64,000 bases of DNA from positions 1-64,000 of the forward strand of contig LVWS01000019.1 in assembly GCA_002083365.1 (NCBI GenBank). Reading direction: 5' to 3'. The DNA comes from Nitrospira sp. SG-bin1 (GTDB lineage: Bacteria > Nitrospirota > Nitrospiria > Nitrospirales > Nitrospiraceae). Below the pieces are notes generated by a model. It ran no database searches and was not told where the DNA came from. It worked only from the letters and a program-made list of their open reading frames with translations. Of the stretch, positions 34,426 to 44,241 are shown piece after piece. Position 1 is the stretch's first letter, and each line of letters begins with the position of its first letter. The position numbers and the translations under genes are program-made.

Positions 34426-34908
34426 CTACTCCTCAATCGGAAGAATGCGATCGGCCACTGCTTGCACAACACGTTCTTGTTCGGTCACCGCTTTCAATCC
34501 GTTAAAACTAAGGTAGTGCCCACCGTGACTCGGTGCCTGAATCGTGGCACTGACTTCGACATGATTTCCATCTTCGACTTCTGGGTCGCGGACAATTGGT
34601 CTACCACAAATACCCAACACGGCGACGGGGATGGTCGACTCATCATTCTCAAGACGGAATAAATATGCGCCGTAACAGTTGTCACCATTGGGAATTGTGT
34701 AGGGAGCGAGTGATTGCACATCGCGGACGATGCCTCGCAAAGTGACATGCCGAAGATGATAAACCCGCGGCTCTTCGAGTATCTGTTGAATGCTGGTGGG
34801 TTCTTCTGCCGATACCCGTATCGGTGTGTTCGCTCCTATAAGTGTGAGCAAAACGACGAGAAGAGGAGCGACGATTCGAGCTGAAGTGAGCATGTGGATG
34901 AAGAGCAT
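34426..34908 (-). CDS. Exported hypothetical protein, possible OB-fold
   Basis: 160 residues with a signal peptide (RIVAPLLVVLLTLIGA...RVSAEE). The mature part (YHLRHVTLRGIVRDVQSLAPYTIPNGDNCYGAYLFRLENDE..IPVAVLGICGRP) has the pattern of a small beta-barrel such as an OB-fold, with two cysteines that could pair. GGTGG lies four bases before the ATG. Divergent from the M20 gene. Function unknown. Confidence 0.65.
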   Translation of the reverse strand: MLFIHMLTSARIVAPLLVVLLTLIGANTPIRVSAEEPTSIQQILEEPRVYHLRHVTLRGIVRDVQSLAPYTIPNGDNCYGAYLFRLENDESTIPVAVLGICGRPIVRDPEVEDGNHVEVSATIQAPSHGGHYLSFNGLKAVTEQERVVQAVADRILPIEE

Positions 34909-35004
34909 CTTACCACCATTCTTCGCTTTGGATCAGAGGCTGCTTTCTCTTGCAAGACATGCTCGCTATAATCTCCCCGTCTTTGGTCAAGGAGGATCAT
35001 TTGT

Positions 35005-36384
35005 ATGGTGAATGAGCGGCAACTGAGTACCTTCGTCAAGGAGTCACGGGGAAAGTTTGAGGATATCTTGGGACAGATGGTGGAGATACCATCGATCAGT
35101 ATGGATTCATCCCGTACGGGTGATATGCGGCGCATGGCTGAACTTGCGAAGGAGTACTTGGCCGACATGAAGGCCAAGGTTCATGTGGTGGAGACTGGTG
35201 GGTACCCTATCATCTCCGGTGGATGGATAGCAGGGCCCACGTACCCCACAGTTACGATCTATAACCATCTGGATGTTCAGCCGGCGCAGGAGCCGGAATG
35301 GAAACAGCCCCCGTTTGCCTTTCAAAATGAACGAGGGATCTACCGGGGGCGAGGAACGACTGATGACAAGGGCCCCGCTCTGACGGCGATGTTTGCGGCT
35401 CGATATGCGATCGAGCAAGGTTGGCCGATAAACATCCAATTCTTGTGGGAACTTGAAGAGGAAATCGGGAGCCCGCATTTTGCCGAAGGCCTCAAGAAAC
35501 ACCTGGCGATTCCGCGACCAGATTCCGTGGTTGTGTCGGATACAATCTGGATTGCCAAAGGACGGCCTGCAGTGCCCTATGGTTTGCGCGGCCTGCTTTG
35601 CGCACGTCTGATCCTACGGACAGGTGAAAAAGATGCGCATTCAGGTGTGACTGGGGGCGCCGCTCGCAATCCACTGGCTGAGCTGATGGAGGTGGCGAAT
35701 ACCTGCCTTGATGCGCGGACTGGAAGGATAAAGATTCCGGGGTTCTATGATGATGTGATACAGCCCACCGCCAATGAAATTAAGAATTTCCTTAGATCAG
35801 GCTTTCAAGTGGGTCGTTTTAGGCATGCGTACGGGTTTCGATCGCTTCGAGTACAGGACCCAGCAGAAGTCATGCGCAGGATTTGGGCATCCCCGACGTT
35901 TGAGATCCATGGCCTTAGTGGAGGATACCAGGGACCAGGTGTCAAAACGGTTGTGCCTGGTCATGCCGAGCTCAAGGTCAGCATGCGGCTTGTCCCGGGC
36001 CAGGCACCTGAGAGAGTGTTTGCTCTGTTGAAGAAGCATGTGATGAAGGTGAATCCTGATGTGAAAGTGAAGAGAGAGGGGATGCTCCATCCGTTTAGAG
36101 GCCACTTCGTGGGGCCATATGTGGACTGTGTGAAGCGTGCCGTGATGGAAGGGTTTGGCAAGGCCCCCGCGTTTGTGAGAGAAGGTGGGTCGATTGGTGC
36201 GGTGGTCACGATGCAGAAAGCCTGGAAGGTCCCAATCCTCTTCATAGGCCTGAGCTTGCCAGAGCATGGCTACCATGCTCCCAACGAATATTATGATTGG
36301 GGGCAGGCCTCCGGGGGAATGAAGACGTTCGTTCAGTACTTCTCACAATTAGTAAAGATGGGGAAGCAACAGGGCGGTCTTTGA
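35005..36384 (+). CDS. M20-family metallopeptidase
   Basis: 459 residues, dizinc exopeptidase. Metal-ligand blocks are all present: IYNHLDVQPA, GRGTTDDKGPALTAM, LEEEIGSPHF, VVSDTIW and LPEHGYHAPNEYYDW. The lid domain lies between. The HxD...D...EE...D...H set fits carboxypeptidase/dipeptidase M20 enzymes (substrate open). A GGAGG precedes the start by about 10 bases. Cytoplasmic; monocistronic. Confidence 0.92.
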   Translation: MVNERQLSTFVKESRGKFEDILGQMVEIPSISMDSSRTGDMRRMAELAKEYLADMKAKVHVVETGGYPIISGGWIAGPTYPTVTIYNHLDVQPAQEPEWKQPPFAFQNERGIYRGRGTTDDKGPALTAMFAARYAIEQGWPINIQFLWELEEEIGSPHFAEGLKKHLAIPRPDSVVVSDTIWIAKGRPAVPYGLRGLLCARLILRTGEKDAHSGVTGGAARNPLAELMEVANTCLDARTGRIKIPGFYDDVIQPTANEIKNFLRSGFQVGRFRHAYGFRSLRVQDPAEVMRRIWASPTFEIHGLSGGYQGPGVKTVVPGHAELKVSMRLVPGQAPERVFALLKKHVMKVNPDVKVKREGMLHPFRGHFVGPYVDCVKRAVMEGFGKAPAFVREGGSIGAVVTMQKAWKVPILFIGLSLPEHGYHAPNEYYDWGQASGGMKTFVQYFSQLVKMGKQQGGL

Positions 36385-36674
36385 CAACATCTGGGCCGAT
36401 AACGGTGTGCTCGGAAAGGTCAGTTTTGAACACCGGTATCCGAAAATTGCCAGGACAACCATGTTTGCCATGTAACGGCTAATCCAAAACGGTCCGGAAG
36501 TGCATTGAAATTATAAGTATTTGAAAATTATAAAAATTTGCATTACTTGTCTTTGTTGATAAGGCATGAATGTTGCTGACTCTCAACTCATGGAACAAGG
36601 AGCTAGTCGCGCCCTTAAGCTGTTAAAGTGATCAGGTTGATTGTGGAAAGGCGGTTGGGTATTCTGTCGGCCTT
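36385..36674. other. AT-rich intergenic stretch
   Basis: No gene seen. Includes an unusually AT-rich segment near 36510-36550 with repeated AATTATAA words, likely carrying the cutA promoter; I cannot fix its boxes. Confidence 0.4.
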
Positions 36675-37004
36675 ATGGGAGCTGAACCGATCCGTGTCAT
36701 AGTTGTCATGGTTACAACTGCAAACCAAGAGGAAGCGGCCAAGATTGCAGACCAAGTAGTACGGTCTCGTCTCGCTGCTTGTGCTTCCGAGATACCCAGC
36801 GTACGGTCAACGTACTGGTGGGGAGGAAAGATGATGAACGATCAGGAAGCACTTCTGCTGATAAAGACGACTTCCGACAAATTCGACTCCATCCAAGAAG
36901 CCATACGAAAGATCCATTCGTATAAAGTTCCAGAAATAATAGCAATTCCTGTGACCCATGGATTCCCACCGTATCTTGAGTGGGTGCACCGAGAGACGCC
37001 CTAG
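36675..37004 (+). CDS. cutA: Divalent-cation tolerance protein CutA
   Basis: 109 residues, trimeric CutA1 fold: VVMVTTANQEEAAKIADQVVRSRLAACASEIPSVRSTYWWGGKM, EALLLIKTT, IHSYKVPEIIAIPVTHGFPPYLEWV. Complete and typical. Role in metal tolerance is the family annotation; the biochemical function is still debated. Confidence 0.95.
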   Translation: MGAEPIRVIVVMVTTANQEEAAKIADQVVRSRLAACASEIPSVRSTYWWGGKMMNDQEALLLIKTTSDKFDSIQEAIRKIHSYKVPEIIAIPVTHGFPPYLEWVHRETP

Positions 37005-37130
37005 ATGATGTGGTTGAAACTGGCTTATCGAAAGACTATCGTGGGAGTTGACCAGTAAGGGACGAAATCGGTAAGTTGCGGGTCGACTTCAAAGCCTACC
37101 TGATACACTTAGGTACGGGAGAAAAATGTT

Positions 37131-38150
37131 ATGGGTCAGACAAATATGCAAGACGGCGATGCCTATACCGTGGTGGTTTTCAGAGGATCCACTGCAAAGC
37201 CAATCCGCTTTAGCTTTTCGAAGAGACTCCTCAGGCGATTATTAGTATGTTTGGGCGTGGTTGTTCTTGCCGATCTTCTTGTGGTTTCTCATTATGTCAT
37301 CAGAACTGGAGAGGTATGGGAGCTGGCAGCTTTCCGTGCCGAAGCCATGAGTGCCCGAGAGCAGACTGCCGCTTTCTCATCCGCCATTGATGATCTGAAG
37401 AAGCGCCTTGGCGCGATGAGTGAGGTCAATCAAAGGCTTAGAGTCATGCTGGGTATTGAGGTACCTAAGACGGGTGATATGGCAAATGGGAGAGGCGGAG
37501 AGGAGATGCCGATTCCCGAAGAAGGAGGCGCAATACCGGGCGGCAATCAACAGGGCCTCTCATCTGGTGCCTCAAGGCTAGGGTTCGACAGCCAGCAAGA
37601 ACGCAATGATGCTGTCGGCCTCGAGCCTTCTCCCGATAACCTCCAAGCCATTGCTTCTGTAAAAGAAGGCTTGGAATGGCTTTCAAAGCAAACGACAGCG
37701 CAAGAACGCATTCTTGAAGAATTGTCACAGGCAGCCGAACAGCGCTCGGCTCGATGGGCCTCGACACCCTCCATTTGGCCGGTGAAAGGGTGGATCACAT
37801 CCGGGTTCGGTCCCCGTGTTTCTCCTTTTACGGAGAAGCCAGCCTGGCATGATGGGTTGGATATCGGAGCTGCCCCCAACACTCCTGTGCGTGCTCCTGC
37901 CCAAGGAAGGATTACGTCAATAGGGTACGATCCGAAGCTTGGGAACATGGTCCGTGTCGATCATGGATTCGGGGTCGAGACCCTTTACGGACACCTGGCG
38001 AAGGCTTTGGTGAAGGAAGGCCAGAGGGTCGAGCGTGGCGACGTCATAGCGCTTGTCGGGAGTTCTGGCTTGTCCACCGGCCCGCACCTACACTATATGG
38101 TAAAAGTGAATGGCCAAGCCCTGGACCCGATCAAATACATCTTGGAGTAG
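37131..38150 (+). CDS. M23-family (LytM-type) peptidase with N-terminal membrane anchor
   Basis: 339 residues: cytoplasmic N-terminus, one transmembrane helix (VCLGVVVLADLLVVSHYVI), a coiled coil (REQTAAFSSAIDDLKKRLGAMSEVNQRLRVML), a low-complexity linker, then the LytM domain with ITSGFGPRVSPF, WHDGLDIGAAPNTPV, VDHGFGVETLYGHL and the GPHLHYMVKVNG HxH. Zn ligands H (WHDG), D and H (HLH) are present, so it may be active on peptidoglycan or act as an amidase activator. Confidence 0.9.
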   Translation: MGQTNMQDGDAYTVVVFRGSTAKPIRFSFSKRLLRRLLVCLGVVVLADLLVVSHYVIRTGEVWELAAFRAEAMSAREQTAAFSSAIDDLKKRLGAMSEVNQRLRVMLGIEVPKTGDMANGRGGEEMPIPEEGGAIPGGNQQGLSSGASRLGFDSQQERNDAVGLEPSPDNLQAIASVKEGLEWLSKQTTAQERILEELSQAAEQRSARWASTPSIWPVKGWITSGFGPRVSPFTEKPAWHDGLDIGAAPNTPVRAPAQGRITSIGYDPKLGNMVRVDHGFGVETLYGHLAKALVKEGQRVERGDVIALVGSSGLSTGPHLHYMVKVNGQALDPIKYILE

Positions 38151-38313
38151 GGCGAGATTAGATCATACGTGATGTTCCACCTACCTGTTTGTGCGACCCG
38201 CAACAGTTTGATTTTTCTCAACCTGCTCCGAGCACTTGCTGCGGCTTCTTCTTTGCCAATCGCCTAGCCGTACCGCAGCTGTAGTGATCTAGTGACATCA
38301 GAATGATATTCAT

Positions 38314-39996
38314 ATGACCGACCTCGAAATCGCTCAGTCTGTGACTCCTCGACCCATTCACGAAATTAGTTCACAACTTGGAATCCTTCCCGAAGAGTTT
38401 ACCGGCTATGGATCGGATAAGGCAAAAATATCGATTCAGGTACTGGAGCGTCTAAAAACATCGCCGATGGGACGATATGTTCTTGTTACGGCGATCAACC
38501 CCACCCCCTTGGGAGAAGGAAAGACGACAACGTCAATAGGGCTGGCCATGGGCCTCTCTCGATTAGGACATCGAGCTGCGCTTACCCTAAGGCAACCCTC
38601 GCTCGGGCCAGTGTTTGGGGTAAAGGGCGGAGGGACTGGCGGGGGACATGCTCAAGTCATTCCCATGGAAGATATTAATCTGCATCTGACCGGGGATGCT
38701 CACGCGGTCGCGGCAAGTCATAATTTGCTTTCAGCATTCCTGGACAACCATTTGTTCCATGGAAACTCCCTGTCGATCGATACCGAACAGATTACATGGC
38801 CGAGGACATTAAATGTCAATGATCGAGCGCTTCGGACGGTCGTACTGGGGGAAGGCACAGGTGGTCGCAAAGGACAATTTGTCATTACCGAGGCGTCGGA
38901 AGTCATGGCGGTACTGGCGTTGGCAAAGGATCAGCGAGATCTCTTAAACCGGCTTAGTCGCATCGTCGTGGGGTTGACCCAATCAGGTGCGCCAGTCCTG
39001 GCTGAAAAGCTGGGCTGTGTGGGATCCATGGCCGTCTTGCTCAAGGATGCCCTGATGCCAAATCTGGTCCAAACGCTCGAAGGGACGCCTGCTTTTGTTC
39101 ATACCGGCCCTTTTGGCAACATCGCCCATGGCAATTGCTCGATCATATCCGATGCGATCGCCCTGCGCTGTGCCGACTTTGTCGTCACCGAGGCAGGTTT
39201 TGGTAGCGACCTGGGAGCGGAGAAGTTTTTCAACATTAAATGTCGTGCTTCAGGATTCTCCCCGACGGTGGCGGTTGTGGTTGCAACGTTACGGGCGCTG
39301 AAACTCCATGGCGGTGGTGGTGTTGCCAAGGCGGGTGTATCGCTACCTGCCAGTTTGACAGGACCGAATCGAGACGCTTTATCAAAAGGCATCGCAAATC
39401 TGGAACAGCATGTGGCCAATGTGCTGGCGCACGGTGTACCGGTGGTGGTTGCAGTAAACGCCTTCAAAGACGATCCTCAAGATGAATTGGACTGGGTTCG
39501 AGAGCAGTCACTTAAAATGGGAGCGGCGGACGCGGCTGTATCAACACACTGGTCCGACGGGGGTAGAGGAGCCGAGCAGCTGGCTAGGGCAGTCCTCAGG
39601 GCATCCGAGAGACCGGCTCATTTCAACTATCTATATGAAGTGTCTTGGCCGATCAAAAAAAAGATCGAAACCATTGCTACCCGTATGTATGGAGCGGCAG
39701 GAGTCACGTTCGAACCGGAGGCTGAACGCCAAATCGACAAGGCAGAGGCGCTGGGGTACGGCAGCTTACCGGTCTGCATGGCTAAAACTCCGCTCTCGTT
39801 GTCACATGATCCTTCCCTGAAGGGGAGACCAACCGGCTTTATGGTACCTATCCGAGAGTTGCGAATTCTCGCCGGAGCCGGATTTGTAACAGCTGTCTGT
39901 TCAGGAATTCAGCTCATGCCGGGATTGCCTAAGAAGCCAGCCGGTGAGCGCATCGGTCTGGATCGCACTAGCGGGAAAATCGTTGGGCTTTCTTGA
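38314..39996 (+). CDS. fhs: Formate--tetrahydrofolate ligase
   Basis: 560 residues making 10-formyl-THF from formate and ATP; supplies the formyl donor used by Fmt and purine synthesis. Blocks: PTPLGEGKTTTSIGLAMGL P-loop, RQPSLGPVFGVKGGGTGGG, NLHLTGD, GPFGNIAHGNCS, TEAGFGSDLGAEKFFNIKCR and the C-terminal PSLKGRPTGF. Normal length. Ends four bases from the convergent hflC stop with no clear terminator between. Confidence 0.96.
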   Translation: MTDLEIAQSVTPRPIHEISSQLGILPEEFTGYGSDKAKISIQVLERLKTSPMGRYVLVTAINPTPLGEGKTTTSIGLAMGLSRLGHRAALTLRQPSLGPVFGVKGGGTGGGHAQVIPMEDINLHLTGDAHAVAASHNLLSAFLDNHLFHGNSLSIDTEQITWPRTLNVNDRALRTVVLGEGTGGRKGQFVITEASEVMAVLALAKDQRDLLNRLSRIVVGLTQSGAPVLAEKLGCVGSMAVLLKDALMPNLVQTLEGTPAFVHTGPFGNIAHGNCSIISDAIALRCADFVVTEAGFGSDLGAEKFFNIKCRASGFSPTVAVVVATLRALKLHGGGGVAKAGVSLPASLTGPNRDALSKGIANLEQHVANVLAHGVPVVVAVNAFKDDPQDELDWVREQSLKMGAADAAVSTHWSDGGRGAEQLARAVLRASERPAHFNYLYEVSWPIKKKIETIATRMYGAAGVTFEPEAERQIDKAEALGYGSLPVCMAKTPLSLSHDPSLKGRPTGFMVPIRELRILAGAGFVTAVCSGIQLMPGLPKKPAGERIGLDRTSGKIVGLS

Positions 39997-40000
39997 AGAA

Positions 40001-40861
40001 TCAACGTTGCTTCAAATAGCGGAAGAATTCCGAATCCGGGCTCATCACCAACGTCGAGCCGTCTTTGAAGGCACTCTTATAGGCTTCCATCGAACGGGTA
40101 AATTCGAAAAACTTTTGATCCTGCCGGTAAGCATCGGCGTAGATCCGAAATGCTTTGGCATCTCCGCTGCCTCGAAGTTCTTCAGACTCTTTGTAGGCTT
40201 GAGCCAGGATGATTTCCCGGTCCTTTTCGGCTTCGGACCGAATTTTTTGAGCTTCTTCAGCTCCTTCCGCGCGATATTGTTTGGCCTGTCGCTCCCGTTC
40301 GGCTTGCATGCGCGCAAAGACGGCTTTCTCATTCTGTTCCGGCAAATCGGCACGCTTGATTCGGACATCCTGAATTTCGATGCCGTACGCCGAGGCCTTC
40401 TCGTTCGCTCGTTCGGTGACCACCTTCATGATGTCAGCTCTTGTACTTGAGACGATCTCGAGTAACTCGTGCCGACCCAACTCGACCCGGAGTTCAGAAT
40501 AGATGATATCGTGCAGTCGTTGGAGAGCGCCCCGTTGACTCTGAAAGTTCTGGTATACCTTCAACGGGTCCACAATGCGCCATTTCGCGAAGTTATCCAG
40601 CAACAGGGTCTTTTTGTCCGAGGTAATGACGTCTTGCGCGTTCGAGTCGTAATCCAACAAACGTTTTTCGAAGTAAGTCACTTCTTGGACAAACGGCACT
40701 TTCACATACAGACCTGGTTCGGTGATGTTGCGAACGGGCTTGCCGAGCTGCACGACGATGGCCGTCTGAATTACGTCCACGACGAAAAGCGGAGAGGCTC
40801 CGAGCACGAACAACGCAACGATCACGGCAAGGAGTGTGATCACCAATCCCTGTTTCGTCAT
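40001..40861 (-). CDS. hflC: HflC protease-regulator subunit (SPFH family)
   Basis: 286 residues: one N-terminal membrane helix (LVITLLAVIVALFVLGAS), SPFH/band-7 domain (VVQLGKPVRNITEPGLYVKVPFVQEVTYFEKRLLDYD) and a long coiled-coil arm ending in DSEFFRYLKQR. Forms a complex with HflK that controls FtsH. Start overlaps the hflK stop by four bases. Confidence 0.95.
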   Translation of the reverse strand: MTKQGLVITLLAVIVALFVLGASPLFVVDVIQTAIVVQLGKPVRNITEPGLYVKVPFVQEVTYFEKRLLDYDSNAQDVITSDKKTLLLDNFAKWRIVDPLKVYQNFQSQRGALQRLHDIIYSELRVELGRHELLEIVSSTRADIMKVVTERANEKASAYGIEIQDVRIKRADLPEQNEKAVFARMQAERERQAKQYRAEGAEEAQKIRSEAEKDREIILAQAYKESEELRGSGDAKAFRIYADAYRQDQKFFEFTRSMEAYKSAFKDGSTLVMSPDSEFFRYLKQR

Positions 40862-41985
40862 GGTCGGGCCCCCCTCGACTTGAACGATGGGGATGGTTCT
40901 GGTCGAGTCTCTTCAATTTCCGATTGGGGGACGGTTTTGGCCCCGGTCGTGGATGTCGGCTTGGAGAGGCGGTCCAAGGGAAGATATGGGAGCACACGAT
41001 CTCCGCCTTTCCCGTCGATGATGATCTTTTCCATATTTGGGAGGATTTCTTCCAAAGTCTCGATATAGATCCGCTTGCTGATCACGTCTTTCGCTTGGTT
41101 GTACTCTTTCAAAGTGGCGAGGAATCGATTGGCCTCACCTTGCGCGCGATTGACTCGTGCCTGCGCAAATCCCCTTGCCCGGTTGACCAGTTCGGCTGCC
41201 TCACCTTTCGCTCTCGGGATGATGTCGTTTCGGTAGCCCTGCGCTTGGTTGATCAGTTTTTCCCGATCTTCTTTGGCGTTCGTCACGTCTTTGAACGCGG
41301 CGGCGACGGCTTCCGGGGGGTCGACGTCTTGGAGTTGCACCGCAGCGATCTGCACACCTGATTGATACTGGTCGAGGATCGTTTGAAGCAGCGTCAGGGT
41401 GTCTTGCTGAATCACCGCTTTTCCGGTGGTCAGGGCTTCGTCGATCCTACTCTTGCCGACAACCTCGCGCATGGAGGCTTCTGCTGCCTTGCCGATGGTC
41501 TCATGGATATCCGCCACGTTGAAAAGGAAGTTTCGAGCTTCCTTGATCTTGTATTGGACGATAAATTCGATCGCCAGGATGTTCATATCACCGGTCAGCA
41601 TCAAGGCTTCCTGGGGCACCATCTGCTGGCGACCTTGCTGATTGGTGCGGAAACCGACTTCCACCCGATAGAGTTTTGCGACCTTGGGCTGGAGAACAGT
41701 TTCAACGATGGGAATCTTGAAGTGAGGACCTGGTTCTACAGCGCGGACCGGAACCCCGAACCGTTTCACGACTCCCTCTTCATCCGGGGCGACGATAAAC
41801 ACACTGTGCCAGACCAGAAAGATCAACAAAGCGGCGATGAGGAGATTCCACATGCCGCCCGAAGGTAACAGGCTTTTCAATCCGCCGGGAGGGAAGATGT
41901 CTTTGAATTGTGATTGGGCCTGCTTGAAGGCTTCTTCAAGCGGGTCAGGCTTCTTGCCCCACGGATCTTTTGGGTCCCAGACCAT
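40858..41985 (-). CDS. hflK: HflK protease-regulator subunit (SPFH family)
   Basis: 375 residues starting MVWDPKDPWGKKPDPLEEAF, a Gly/Pro-rich cytosolic N-terminus, one transmembrane helix (LLIAALLIFLVWHSVFIV), then the band-7 domain (PDEEGVVKRFGVPVRAVEPGPHFKIPIVETV) and coiled coil. First gene of the hflKC operon; partner of HflC in FtsH regulation. Confidence 0.95.
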   Translation of the reverse strand: MVWDPKDPWGKKPDPLEEAFKQAQSQFKDIFPPGGLKSLLPSGGMWNLLIAALLIFLVWHSVFIVAPDEEGVVKRFGVPVRAVEPGPHFKIPIVETVLQPKVAKLYRVEVGFRTNQQGRQQMVPQEALMLTGDMNILAIEFIVQYKIKEARNFLFNVADIHETIGKAAEASMREVVGKSRIDEALTTGKAVIQQDTLTLLQTILDQYQSGVQIAAVQLQDVDPPEAVAAAFKDVTNAKEDREKLINQAQGYRNDIIPRAKGEAAELVNRARGFAQARVNRAQGEANRFLATLKEYNQAKDVISKRIYIETLEEILPNMEKIIIDGKGGDRVLPYLPLDRLSKPTSTTGAKTVPQSEIEETRPEPSPSFKSRGARP

Positions 41986-42069
41986 TCGCGACGGTAAATA
42001 TCCAATGACAGTAGAAGACGGATCGACACCTTAGCAGAGTGTTGACGTAGGAACAAGATCTATCAGGCT

Positions 42070-43194
42070 CTAGGTGAAAGCCAGGAATGCCAGGAATGCG
42101 AATATGGCGGCCATAGGAATCGTGACCACCCAGGCGAAGATCATATCCCGCACGGTACCCCATCGTACGGCGGCGGTCCCTTTCAACAGACCGATGCCAA
42201 TGATCGCTGAGCCGCTGACGTGTGTGGTGGAGACGGGTAAGCCGAGCGATCCAGAAAGCAATACCAGCGATGACGTCGTCAGGTTGGCGGATAATCCTTC
42301 CACATGATTCATCTTGATGACCCGTTCGGCAAGCACTTCGGTGACGCGGTGTCCACCCCAGTAGCTGCCGGCCCCCATGGCGATCGCCACACCGGCAAAT
42401 GCGAGTATCCGCAGGGCTGGACTAGGCCACGCAGCCAAAGTGCTTCCGAGCAGAAGCATCGCGGCAATCTTCGGTGCATCGTTGGTGCCGCGAGCCAGAG
42501 ATGTGAGTCCGCTCGACAGCCAGTGGATGGAATCCAGACCGAGTCTTGGGCCGGACAAGCCTGCGCGGTCACATTGCGATGGCACCGACGCCACGGGCAC
42601 GCCGATACCTCCGGCTTGAAACAACGTACGGGTGTAACCATTTCCGTCGATCGTGACGAGTGCCCGATGGCTCGGCATGACGCACACACAAAGGCCTTCC
42701 CATCGGTTCGCGATCCTTCGTAGAAGCGGATGAACGGAGCACGACACAGCGAACGACAGGAAGGGGCTGAGTAACAGGGGAAGCGCGATCTTTTTCGAGA
42801 CCGTGTCCCAGATCAAGCCCTCGGTTCCAAACGCCATCAATCCGGCTCCCATGAGCGAGCCAGTCAACGCATGGGTGGTGGAGACCGGAAGACCGGTTCT
42901 CGACGCGAAAAGCACCCACAGGACGGTGCCGCTCAGGATGGAAGGGGCCAGGGCGGATGGGATGGCCAGGCCTGGCTCGATAAAGCCGCTGCTGAAGGTC
43001 TTGACCATCGCGCTAGCCACGAACGCGGCGGCGGCCGCTCCGACCATGGTCCAAAAGGTTCCCCACGCGATAGCCGCTCGATAGCTGGTTACCCCGCTGC
43101 CGACCAGTGTGGCGATCGCTTTCGACACGTCGTTCGTTCCGTTGGCAAAGGCCAGGACGAGGACCAGCGACAACGTGAGAAGGGGGATTTCCAT
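42070..43194 (-). CDS. pit: PiT-family inorganic phosphate transporter
   Basis: 374 residues, polytopic. The two PiT signature repeats are visible: ANGTNDVSKAIATLVGSG near the start and LARGTNDAPKIAAMLLLGS in the second half, plus two GLPVSTTHALTGS / GLPVSTTHVSGSA motifs. Typically symports phosphate with cations or H+; PiT systems also take up arsenate. It starts nine bases after arsS in the same direction, so it looks like the third gene of the arsenosugar operon. Confidence 0.93.
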   Translation of the reverse strand: MEIPLLTLSLVLVLAFANGTNDVSKAIATLVGSGVTSYRAAIAWGTFWTMVGAAAAAFVASAMVKTFSSGFIEPGLAIPSALAPSILSGTVLWVLFASRTGLPVSTTHALTGSLMGAGLMAFGTEGLIWDTVSKKIALPLLLSPFLSFAVSCSVHPLLRRIANRWEGLCVCVMPSHRALVTIDGNGYTRTLFQAGGIGVPVASVPSQCDRAGLSGPRLGLDSIHWLSSGLTSLARGTNDAPKIAAMLLLGSTLAAWPSPALRILAFAGVAIAMGAGSYWGGHRVTEVLAERVIKMNHVEGLSANLTTSSLVLLSGSLGLPVSTTHVSGSAIIGIGLLKGTAAVRWGTVRDMIFAWVVTIPMAAIFAFLAFLAFT

Positions 43195-43203
43195 GGCGAG
43201 AGG

Positions 43204-44241
43204 TTAAGTGACCACTCCGCTGCACGAGGAACCCGAGCCTGCCGTACAACCGAAGCAATGGTTGCGCGTGACGATCTGTCGATGATGAAGCTGTACCGGA
43301 TCGAAATCCCGGATGTGGGACGGAGCTCCATGGTCCACCGGGAGTTCCAACATTTGATTGAAGTCGCAATCGTAGAGCCGCCCATCCCATCCGACCGAAA
43401 GTGTGTGACGGCACATCACGCCGGCGACAGCGGCAGGGTTGAACGCATTGGAGAGTCGCGTCATGTACTGGTCGTAGTTCCCGCTTTCAACGAGAAACTC
43501 AAGGAAGCGGCTGATCGGCATGTTGGTGATCGTGTAGAGCCGGTTGAACTCAATGCCGTACCTATTGCGTAGTTCCTTCTTGAATTGGGCTTCAATGGCT
43601 TCTTGCTTCGGAGGCAGGAACGCGCCGACGGGATTGTAAACCAAGTTCAGCGCGAGCCCGGTCTTCGAACGGCCATAACCGAATCGATTCAGCAGGCGGA
43701 GCGCCTCCAGGGATTTCTCAAAGACTCCCTCGCCCCGCTGCGCGTCGGTCTGGCTGGCACGATACGACGGGAGTGAAGCGATAATTTCAACTCGATGGTG
43801 GGCCAAAAATTCGACCAGATCGGCCTGCGACGGCAACAGCAGCACGGAGAGGTTACAGCGATCCATCACATGTCGGCCGAGTGTCCGGGACTGTTCGACC
43901 AGCCAGCGAAAATGTGGATTGAGTTCCGGTGCGCCGCCGGTGATATCGACGGTCGGAATGTCGGTCTTGGCGAGGGCATGTATACATTGTTCCGCCGTTT
44001 CGAACGACATCGTCTCGGAACGATCCGGACCGGCATCCACATGGCAGTGCCGGCAAGTCTGGTTGCAGAGTTTTCCCACATTGATCTGAAAGACGGTGAT
44101 GCCCGTCGCGCGAAGAGGGAACGTACCGACTTGGTCAAGGCGACAGTCAAACGGTGGGAAACCGGCCGACTGCTTGAGGAGGCGACATTGTTCTGCCGCT
44201 GAGGCGAGGGAATTCTTCCGGCCTAGCAAGGTCAGGGTCAT
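43204..44241 (-). CDS. arsS: Arsenosugar biosynthesis radical SAM protein ArsS
   Basis: 345 residues. The radical SAM motif CNQTCRHCHVDAGP (CX3CX2C) binds the 4Fe-4S cluster. Other blocks: DITGGAPELNPHFRWLV, CRHTLSVGWDGRLYDCDFNQML and a Cys-rich tail NHCFGCTAGSGSSCSG. ArsS adds the 5'-deoxyadenosyl group to dimethylarsenite in the arsenosugar pathway. Start abuts the arsM stop without a gap. Confidence 0.9.
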   Translation of the reverse strand: MTLTLLGRKNSLASAAEQCRLLKQSAGFPPFDCRLDQVGTFPLRATGITVFQINVGKLCNQTCRHCHVDAGPDRSETMSFETAEQCIHALAKTDIPTVDITGGAPELNPHFRWLVEQSRTLGRHVMDRCNLSVLLLPSQADLVEFLAHHRVEIIASLPSYRASQTDAQRGEGVFEKSLEALRLLNRFGYGRSKTGLALNLVYNPVGAFLPPKQEAIEAQFKKELRNRYGIEFNRLYTITNMPISRFLEFLVESGNYDQYMTRLSNAFNPAAVAGVMCRHTLSVGWDGRLYDCDFNQMLELPVDHGAPSHIRDFDPVQLHHRQIVTRNHCFGCTAGSGSSCSGVVT